From contig QFQR01000001.1 in the NCBI GenBank assembly GCA_003243275.1, forward strand, positions 62,001 to 126,000: 64,000 nucleotides of DNA. Reading direction: 5' to 3'. Numbering within the stretch: the first letter of the stretch is position 1; each line of letters begins with the position of its first letter. The notes under the pieces were generated by a model, which ran no database searches, had not been told where the DNA came from, and was given only the letters and a program-made list of their open reading frames with translations. A program made the translations under genes and the position numbers. Of the stretch, positions 58,462 to 64,000 are shown one piece after another. Source of the stretch: Leifsonia xyli. Its GTDB lineage: Bacteria > Actinomycetota > Actinomycetes > Actinomycetales > Microbacteriaceae.

Positions 58462-59475
58462 ATGCCCGAACTGCTGATCGTGTCCGCGCTGAGTTGCGCC
58501 GTGATGACCGCCGCGTTGGTGCGGATGGTGCGGCCGTCCCGGCTGGCGGAGGCCGTCATCCGCGCCCTGGTCGCGACTCTCGGCGCCGTCGTGGTTGCGC
58601 TGAGCGCCGGCGCTCTCACCGGTGCCGAGTCGACCTCGTTCCTGTTGGCGTCGGCTTTCGCGGTCGCGCCCGTCGCGGTGCTGCTCGGGGGAGCGGCCGA
58701 GGAGGCGGCGCCTGGGCGCCGTGCGGTCTCCTGGACGCTCGTGATGGTCTGGGCGCTCGTGGTGTTCCCGGTCTGCGCGATTCTGCCGCCGCTGCTGTCG
58801 GAGCTGTGCGGCACGAGCGAGTGCCGGGTGGAGGACTTCGGCGGGGGACTCGCGCTCTTCGTCTCCTCTGCGGCGTCGGTGCTGCTGGCGTGGCGGGTTC
58901 CCACGACGCTCACCCGTGAGGGCTGGTCGCGCTTCGCGCCCCCGGTGGCCGTGGCGTGGATCGCCGGGACGATCTGGTTGGTGAGCCTCGAGGGGGTCGT
59001 CGACACGTACACCTGGCGCATCCTGTTCGCCGCCGCGGTGGCACCCCTCGGAGGCGCCGTGGCCTGGATGGTGGTGGATCTGCTGCGACGAGCCCCCCGG
59101 CATCCGCTGCGCTCGGCGGCGGATGGCGTGCTCGCGGGCTTCGTCGCGATCGTGCCGGGTGCCGCGGGGATCTCCTTCCCCTGGTCGCTCACGGTCGGCG
59201 CCCTGGCGGGTGCGGCGGCTGCCCTGGTGTACGGCTCGCGGCGCTTGTCGTCGGGCGGCCGAGCGGGGCACTGGGCTCTCGTGGTGTTGACGTCGACGGC
59301 CGTCGGCTACTTCGCTCCCGCGGTGTCGGGCGACACGATCGGGTTCGTCTTCTCGGGGCGGATCAGCGCGCTGCTGCCACCCATCGTGACGTTTGCGGCG
59401 GTCGCGGTCTTCGGCGTCGTCACGAGCATCCCGAGCTGGTCGCTCGCGCGCCGACGGAGCTCACCTCGATCGTGA
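58462..59475 (+). CDS. Degenerate ammonium-transporter-like membrane protein
   Basis: A 337-residue protein with about nine membrane segments that follow the second half of Amt proteins. WALVVFPVCAILPP lines up with the Amt VYFPVAAWVW helix, RVEDFGGGLALFVSSAAS with the DYAGG-VVHINAG helix, and ADGVLAGFVAIVPGAAGISFPWSLTVGALAG with the ASGAVAGLVAITPSCA helix. Both pore histidines are absent and the N-terminal part is shorter. It may be an accessory or non-conducting relative of AmtB, 97 bases upstream. The ATG at 58462 has GGAGAGGG before it. Similarity is by eye only. Confidence 0.6.
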   Translation: MPELLIVSALSCAVMTAALVRMVRPSRLAEAVIRALVATLGAVVVALSAGALTGAESTSFLLASAFAVAPVAVLLGGAAEEAAPGRRAVSWTLVMVWALVVFPVCAILPPLLSELCGTSECRVEDFGGGLALFVSSAASVLLAWRVPTTLTREGWSRFAPPVAVAWIAGTIWLVSLEGVVDTYTWRILFAAAVAPLGGAVAWMVVDLLRRAPRHPLRSAADGVLAGFVAIVPGAAGISFPWSLTVGALAGAAAALVYGSRRLSSGGRAGHWALVVLTSTAVGYFAPAVSGDTIGFVFSGRISALLPPIVTFAAVAVFGVVTSIPSWSLARRRSSPRS

Positions 59476-59537
59476 CCCGCTTCGTCGGTCGGCGCGGAGC
59501 TTGACCCCGACCCTGCGTCATAGTGCCGACTAGAGGC

Positions 59538-60794
59538 ATGAGAATCATCCCGATCGCGTATCTCGCGTCCTACCTGCTGTCGCTGCTCGGCAATTCGATC
59601 GCCGGCGTGGCGCTGCCCCTCATCGTGCTGCAGGTCACGGGGAGTGCGCTCGGTGCGGGCGCGGTCGCGACGGCGACGGCGATCCCGGCGGTGCTTGCCG
59701 GGCTCGTGATGGGGGTGGTGATCGACCGAATCAACCGTCGTACCTCGTCTGTGCTGACCGACCTCGTGTCTGCCGTATCGGTCGCGGCGTTGCCCCTGGC
59801 CGATCTCGTCTTCGGGTTGAACCTCGGCTGGTTCGTGCTGTTCGGCATCCTCGGATCCCTCGGCGACGTGCCGGGCATGACCGCTCGGGATGCCCTGTTG
59901 CCGGCGATCGTTCGCCACGGCGGCATCGGGGCTGAGCGACTGGTGGGTATCCGTGAGGCGCTCAGTTCGGTTGCGATCCTGCTCGGGCCGGCTGCTGCGG
60001 GCGGGCTCATGGTGGTTTTCGACGGGTCGACCGTGCTGTGGATCACCGCCGGCACCTCGTTCGCGGCGGCGCTGCTGACGCTCCTGATCCCGCGACGGGT
60101 GGGAGATGTCGTCCGAAGCGACGGCATGATCGCACCGACACCCGGGAGCGGCTGGAGCCAGCTGCGCGAGGGGTGGCGCGCCCTCATCGGCAGTCCGTTC
60201 CTGATGGTGACGACCACCCTCAGCCTGATCTCCGTGCTCGTGCTCGGCGCACTCCAGGGCTTGATACTGCCCGTGTACTTCACCCTCCTCGAACAGCCCG
60301 GGATGCTCGGCTTCGTCTTGTCTGCGCTGGCCGCGGGAGCGCTCGGTGGTGGCATCATCTACGCGGTCGCGGGGAAGCGAGGGTCACGGCGTACCTGGTT
60401 CCTCGCGGGGCTGTTCGGCACGGCGCTGGGTCTCGGGATCATCGCCGTGCTGTCCTCGGTGTGGGTGGTGCTGGCGGGGGCGGTCGTGGTGGGCGTCGCG
60501 AGCGGCTTCTTCGGCAGCCTCATGGGTGTGCTGATGATCGAACGCATTCCCGAGCAGATGAGGGGGCGGATCATGGGAACCCAGAACGCGGTGATGACGG
60601 CGGCTGCGCCACTGGGGATAATGGCCGCCGCTGCGTCGACCCAGGCATTCGGCGTGAACATCGCAGCGATCGTGCTCACCTCGGTGTGGCTCGTGGCCAT
60701 CGTGCTGGGGCTGTCGGCTCGCTCGCTGCGTACCCTGGAATCCGGATCGGGATCGGGCGATGAAGCGGGAGGGGCTGTGGCGGAGTATGCGTAG
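59538..60794 (+). CDS. MFS transporter
   Basis: An MFS protein of 418 residues with about 12 helices, beginning MRIIPIAYLASYLLSLLGNSIAGVALPLIV, with VMGVVIDRINRRTSSVLTDL as the loop between helices 2 and 3 and GFFGSLMGVLMIERIPEQMRGRIMGTQ late on. This resembles exporters of the macrolide-efflux (MefA-like) type. ATG 59538 starts the first helix; GTG 59523 would add five residues. It overlaps the MerR gene downstream, which may control it. Confidence 0.85.
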   Translation: MRIIPIAYLASYLLSLLGNSIAGVALPLIVLQVTGSALGAGAVATATAIPAVLAGLVMGVVIDRINRRTSSVLTDLVSAVSVAALPLADLVFGLNLGWFVLFGILGSLGDVPGMTARDALLPAIVRHGGIGAERLVGIREALSSVAILLGPAAAGGLMVVFDGSTVLWITAGTSFAAALLTLLIPRRVGDVVRSDGMIAPTPGSGWSQLREGWRALIGSPFLMVTTTLSLISVLVLGALQGLILPVYFTLLEQPGMLGFVLSALAAGALGGGIIYAVAGKRGSRRTWFLAGLFGTALGLGIIAVLSSVWVVLAGAVVVGVASGFFGSLMGVLMIERIPEQMRGRIMGTQNAVMTAAAPLGIMAAAASTQAFGVNIAAIVLTSVWLVAIVLGLSARSLRTLESGSGSGDEAGGAVAEYA

Positions 60795-61536
60795 CGGGGA
60801 GTTGGCTCGCCTCGCCGGTGTCACGGTGCGCACCTTGCGCCACTACCACCGGCTCGGTGTGTTGGGCGAACCTGAGCGTCTCAGCAACGGATATCGCGAG
60901 TACGACGTGCACCACCTGATCCGCGTGCTGCGGATCAGGCGGCTGGCGTCTCTCGGGATCGCACTTGATCGGATGCCCGAATTGCTCGACGGAGGAGCGG
61001 AGGACTCCGGGGCGCTGCTCGACCGACTCGATGCGGAGCTTTCGGCGCAGATCGACCGGCTCGCCGCGCAACGGGAGCTGATTGCGCGGCTCCGCCAGAG
61101 CGGCACCGCTCCCGACCTCCCGCCTGAGCTGGGGCCGTTTCTGGCGGCCACCGCGGGCTCGTCGGAACTGGCGCGATTCGATCGCGAGCAGACGGTGCTC
61201 CTGGCCCACTTCGCCGGCGCTGCGGGGCTCCCGCGCATTGCGCAGTTCTATGAACGGCTGAATGATCCGGCACTGTCGGTGGACGTGGCCACTGTCAACG
61301 AACGCTTCGGCCGCCTCGGGCCGGAGAGCTCCGAGGGTGAGGCTCGGGCGTTGGTCGACGACTTCACGGCGCTTCTCGCGCCGATGCTGCTCGACCTGGT
61401 GGCATCCGAGCCGATGAGCGAGATCGACGGTGCAGCGGGTCTCTTCGACGAGTACGCGCGCGACGTGCTCAACGAGCAGCAACGCCGCACAGTCGAGGCC
61501 CTCGAAGCGAGGCTCACCGCGTTGCTGGAGGGATAG
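60787..61536 (+). CDS. MerR-family transcriptional regulator
   Basis: A 249-residue regulator. The MerR DNA-binding part is clear at the start: MRSGELARLAGVTVRTLRHYHRLGVL, then RLSNGYREYDVHHLIRVLRIRRL. A coiled coil and a long C-terminal ligand domain follow (about 150 residues, TipAS-like in length). It starts inside the end of the MFS gene, so the pair is probably an autoregulated unit in which the regulator senses what the pump exports. Confidence 0.85.
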   Translation: MRSGELARLAGVTVRTLRHYHRLGVLGEPERLSNGYREYDVHHLIRVLRIRRLASLGIALDRMPELLDGGAEDSGALLDRLDAELSAQIDRLAAQRELIARLRQSGTAPDLPPELGPFLAATAGSSELARFDREQTVLLAHFAGAAGLPRIAQFYERLNDPALSVDVATVNERFGRLGPESSEGEARALVDDFTALLAPMLLDLVASEPMSEIDGAAGLFDEYARDVLNEQQRRTVEALEARLTALLEG

Positions 61537-61576
61537 TCGGGCTGCGCGGGGCCGCGTCTTCGGGAACGGCTCGAGT

Positions 61577-62140
61577 TCAGCCCGAGGGGAGTGCCTGCAT
61601 GATCTGGGCGACGATCGAGGTGACGTCGCTCGGGTCGGTGTAGAGCGACGAGGTGGTCTGCACCCAGTTGCCGGTCTCGCTGAAGACGTCGAAGGTCGTT
61701 CCGCCCTGCCCGGACTGGTAGGCGGTGAGGGAGGCACCGAAGATGGTGGTGGGGGTGCCGGCGGATGCTGCGAGCGTCTTGCCCGCCTCGATGGCCGAGG
61801 TGCCGGGGGCGCCGGCCGCCACGAGCACGGTCGCACCAGATGAGTCGCTCCACTCGCACGCGACGCCGCCCGCAGCGGCGATCGTGGCGCCGGCGGATCC
61901 GGCGGCCGGCGCGAATGCGGCGTTGAGCGTGAAGCTCGTGCCCAGCGCCGAGTCGAGGGCCGCGGTCGGCAGGATCTCGTCGCAGGTGAGTCCCGCGGGC
62001 TCGGTGGAGGGCGAGGGCGCCGGCGGGTTGCTCTGCGTGGGCGTGGGTTCGGGGGTCGGCGTGCAACCCGCGAGAGCGAAGGTGGTCGCGGCGATCGCGA
62101 CGAACGCGACGGGGAGGGCGGAAACGCGCGTGCGAGACAT
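61577..62140 (-). CDS. DUF3558-like lipoprotein
   Basis: A 187-residue lipoprotein with signal MSRTRVSALPVAFVAIAATTF and lipobox LAGC (Cys26), a short Pro/Thr/Ser spacer, and a compact domain with two cysteines (LTCDEILP, VACEWSDSSGATVLVAAG). The arrangement resembles DUF3558-type lipoproteins. The ATG at 62140 has GGAGA 6 bases upstream. It is convergent with the MerR gene. Confidence 0.7.
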   Translation of the reverse strand: MSRTRVSALPVAFVAIAATTFALAGCTPTPEPTPTQSNPPAPSPSTEPAGLTCDEILPTAALDSALGTSFTLNAAFAPAAGSAGATIAAAGGVACEWSDSSGATVLVAAGAPGTSAIEAGKTLAASAGTPTTIFGASLTAYQSGQGGTTFDVFSETGNWVQTTSSLYTDPSDVTSIVAQIMQALPSG

Positions 62141-62278
62141 GATTCTCTCCTGTGGTGTGTGGGTTGTCGACTCGCCGAGTGGCGGACTCCGTCGACGCCG
62201 TACGAGTAGAACATCATCTTCGCTCATGTTCGGATGGCGCACAACGGTGACGGCGACCGACGCGGATAGAGTCCGCTC

Positions 62279-62656
62279 ATGCGCATCGTGGTGTCCGGGA
62301 GTCACTGCACGGGCAAGTCGACTCTGATCGCGGCCTTCGCCTCCCGGCATCCGCGGTTCGAGGTGTACGGCGACCCGCACGAACTCGCCGGCGGCGGCTC
62401 GGGGGAGCTGATTCCGGATCTCGTCGAGGATGCCGCGGCGGCGATGGAGTCCGTGGATCTCCTCGTGCTGCTGCCGGTGTCGGACGCGGACGACATCCAC
62501 GTTCCCGCCGACGAAGATCGCGAGCTGCGCGCGGAGATGGACGCGGCCCTGCTGGCATTCGCCGACGATCCCGAGCTGGTGCCCGCGTCGATCCGCACGA
62601 TCGAACTCGCGGGTTCGCCCGAGCATCGTCTGGCGCTGCTGGAGGACGCGATCTGA
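62279..62656 (+). CDS. Truncated P-loop ATPase-like protein
   Basis: A 125-residue protein with a Walker A motif SGSHCTGKSTL at residues 6-16 and a C-terminal part DLLVLLPVSDADDIHVPADEDRELR. Related actinobacterial ATPases (AAA_28 type) are longer and have a middle section of roughly 50 residues that is missing here, where ELIPDLVEDAAAAM joins the two halves directly. It may be a reduced paralogue or a decayed gene. ATG 62279. Confidence 0.6.
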   Translation: MRIVVSGSHCTGKSTLIAAFASRHPRFEVYGDPHELAGGGSGELIPDLVEDAAAAMESVDLLVLLPVSDADDIHVPADEDRELRAEMDAALLAFADDPELVPASIRTIELAGSPEHRLALLEDAI

Positions 62657-62711
62657 GAGGGCAGCTGGTCTGGGTGCACGGCCCTGTCGTCGCGCGACCG
62701 AGAGTCTCCGA

Positions 62712-62787
62712 TGGTGGGCGATACCAGACTCGAACTGATGACCTCTTCCGTGTGAAGGAAGCGCGCTACCAACTGCGCCAATCGCCC
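62712..62787 (-). tRNA. tRNA-Val (CAC)
   Basis: On the minus strand the cloverleaf is complete: acceptor GGGCGAT with ATCGCCC, D-arm, anticodon loop CTTCACA with CAC between 5-base stems, TTCGAGT T-loop. The 3' CCA is encoded. Nearly identical to the Val-GAC gene at 63139 in opposite orientation. Confidence 0.93.
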
Positions 62788-62924
62788 GCGACGTCCATCC
62801 TGCCACACGCGAGAGGATGCCGAGCGCCAGTCCGGCCGCCTCGCGTCATGCGGCGTGCCTCGGTTTTGACCTCACGCGCGGATCGGCTACAGTCGAACAC
62901 GCGCGCCGGAGACGGCGAGCGAAT

Positions 62925-62996
62925 GCGGATGTGGCGCAGTGGTAGCGCATCACCTTGCCAAGGTGAGGGTCGCGAGTTCGAATCTCGTCATCCGCT
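62925..62996 (+). tRNA. tRNA-Gly (GCC)
   Basis: Acceptor GCGGATG with CATCCGC, anticodon GCC in the loop TTGCCAA, T-loop TTCGAAT. No encoded CCA. Confidence 0.93.
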
Positions 62997-63035
62997 CGTG
63001 TGAGGAGTCTCACGGTCCGACAGGACCGCACACCT

Positions 63036-63106
63036 GGTGGCGTGGCCGAGAGGCGAGGCAGCGGCCTGCAAAGCCGTCCACACGGGTTCGAATCCCGTCG
63101 CCACCT
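63036..63106 (+). tRNA. tRNA-Cys (GCA)
   Basis: Acceptor GGTGGCG with CGCCACC, anticodon GCA in CTGCAAA, T-loop TTCGAAT. No encoded CCA. Confidence 0.93.
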
Positions 63107-63138
63107 CACTCACCAGAACGAAGTCTCGGCTTCGCGAC

Positions 63139-63210
63139 GGGCGATTGGCGCAGCGGTAGCGCGCTTCCCTGACACGGAAGAGGTCACTGGTTCGATCCCA
63201 GTATCGCCCA
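63139..63210 (+). tRNA. tRNA-Val (GAC)
   Basis: Acceptor GGGCGAT with ATCGCCC, anticodon GAC in CTGACAC, T-loop TTCGATC. No encoded CCA. Followed by a hairpin terminator at 63215. Confidence 0.93.
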
Positions 63211-63214
63211 CAGC

Positions 63215-63242
63215 AAACTCCCTCGTAGAAGCGGGGGAGTTT
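63215..63242 (+). terminator. Terminator after the tRNA cluster
   Basis: AAACTCCC (63215-63222) pairs with GGGAGTTT (63235-63242) around a 12-base loop, five bases after tRNA-Val (GAC). The stem is A/T-tipped, as in intrinsic terminators. Confidence 0.7.
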
Positions 63243-63342
63243 CGTGCATTCTGCGGCGGCGTGCCCTCACCATGCGCGCGCGGCTCACCGGGGCTCACCC
63301 GCCGTCAGAACCGCGAGCGAGCGCGCCACTAAACTCGGGGGA

Positions 63343-64000
63343 ATGAGCGCCCAGACCGGTTTCGAGCTGTTTCCCGATCGCTCCGTCATCGCGATCCGCG
63401 TGAACGGCGAGCTGAAGGACAAGGCGTCGACGGTCACCGAGACGGATGTCGTGGAGCCCGTCGAGGCCTCCTCGCCCGACGGTCTGAACATCCTGCGCCA
63501 TTCCACCGCGCACGTCATGGCGCAGGCCGTGCAGCGCATCAACCCGGAGGCGAAGCTCGGCATCGGTCCGCCCGTTCAGGACGGCTTCTACTACGACTTC
63601 GACGTCGCCGAGCACTTCACCCCCGACGATCTGACGGCGATCTCGAAGGAGATGGACCGCATCATCCGCTCCGGGCAGCGGTTCGTGCGTCGCGTGGTCA
63701 CCGACGAGGAGGCGCGCGCCGAGCTCGCGGGAGAGCCGTACAAGCTCGAGCTGATCGGGCTGAAGGGCGGCGCGGACTCCGGCAGCGACGGCGAGAGCGT
63801 CGAGGTGGGCGCCGGCGAGCTGACCATCTACGACAACGTCGACCGCGAAGGCAACGTCGCGTGGAAGGATCTCTGCCGCGGCCCCCACGTGCCGAACACC
63901 GGTGCGCTCGGCGCCTACAAGCTCATGCGCGTCGCCGCCGCCTACTGGCGCGGTTCGGAGAAGAACCCGCAGCTGCAGCGGCTCTACGGCACCGCCTGGG
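63343..64000 (+). CDS. thrS: Threonyl-tRNA synthetase (5' part)
   Basis: The first 219 residues of ThrRS; the gene continues past the window. An N-terminal part (about 1-45) corresponds to the TGS-like region, shorter than in enterobacteria. It is followed by the editing-associated domain with the zinc/catalytic motif [11 protein letters not shown] and the SAD motif [13 protein letters not shown]. The ATG at 63343 follows GGGGGA closely. Confidence 0.95.
   Translation, partial: MSAQTGFELFPDRSVIAIRVNGELKDKASTVTETDVVEPVEASSPDGLNILRHSTAHVMAQAVQRINPEAKLGIGPPVQDGFYYDFDVAEHFTPDDLTAISKEMDRIIRSGQRFVRRVVTDEEARAELAGEPYKLELIGLKGGADSGSDGESVEVGAGELTIYDNVDREGNVAWKDLCRGPHVPNTGALGAYKLMRVAAAYWRGSEKNPQLQRLYGTAW

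Noticed and set aside
56931..59192. Long minus-strand frame opposite amtB and its paralogue
   Set aside because: Composition is Arg/Thr/Ala-rich without motifs; the plus strand has a complete Amt protein with a ribosome site and an operator.

Overview
The window is high-GC DNA from an actinobacterium, most likely a member of the Microbacteriaceae. The evidence is the set of conserved actinobacterial genes (DUF3000, DUF3093, DUF3159, DUF3710, DUF4191, DUF4193, DUF7455, SepH), a primary sigma factor with an alanine/lysine-rich N-terminus, ParE/ParC topoisomerase subunits and GlnR-type nitrogen operators. The assignment is by gene content only; no 16S gene is present. No gene-free stretch exceeds 300 bases except the tRNA-bearing interval 62657-63342.

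Region 1 (about 1-8860) is accessory DNA. It holds a translationally coupled copper-type cluster (small His-rich DUF2933 membrane protein, EamA transporter, Tat-exported multicopper oxidase), a full-length MobF relaxase-helicase, a two-gene Pycsar anti-phage system (membrane effector plus pyrimidine cyclase) and a small membrane protein. It stops next to a set of phased TGTCCG repeats and the terminator hairpin behind glnA, so an integrated conjugative or mobilisable element seems to abut the glnA 3' side.

Region 2 (8949-25236) is core chromosome: glnA with a textbook GlnR operator, an RDD protein, a secreted protein, lipA/lipB, a kinase-like membrane protein, the E2 and E3 components of 2-oxoacid dehydrogenase (sucB, lpdA), leucyl aminopeptidase, a PAC2 protein, an MFS transporter, the principal sigma factor and a CofE-like protein.

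Region 3 (25260-28290) contains an IS481-family insertion with a 6-bp target duplication. It lies exactly at the stop codon of an alanine racemase gene. That gene is one half of an unusual pair: two coupled alr-like genes in which one keeps the PLP lysine barrel but has lost the catalytic C-terminal tyrosine, and the other keeps the tyrosine-bearing C-terminal domain but has lost the lysine and most of the barrel. Together they could make one composite active site.

Region 4 (28450-56926) is again housekeeping DNA: a CAP-domain secreted protein, parE/parC convergent over a strong hairpin, a phosphodiesterase-like enzyme, sepH, DUF4193, a dut-DUF3710-DUF3159 operon, aconitase (interrupted by a small deletion and frameshift), dxs, a DHA2-type exporter, the fatty-acid oxidation pair fadA/fadB-like, RNase D, an alpha/beta hydrolase, a sulfur-transfer cluster (sseA-sufE-RibD-like), zapE and nhaA.

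Region 5 (57006-64000) starts with a GlnR-controlled ammonium channel followed by a degenerate Amt-like paralogue without the pore histidines. It continues with an MFS/MerR pair, a lipoprotein, a truncated P-loop protein, a four-tRNA cluster (Val-CAC, Gly-GCC, Cys-GCA, Val-GAC) and the 5' part of thrS, which runs off the end.

The most interesting items are the split alanine racemase pair, the Pycsar system on a MobF element, the frameshifted aconitase, the Amt-like paralogue beside amtB, and the phased repeats at the element boundary.
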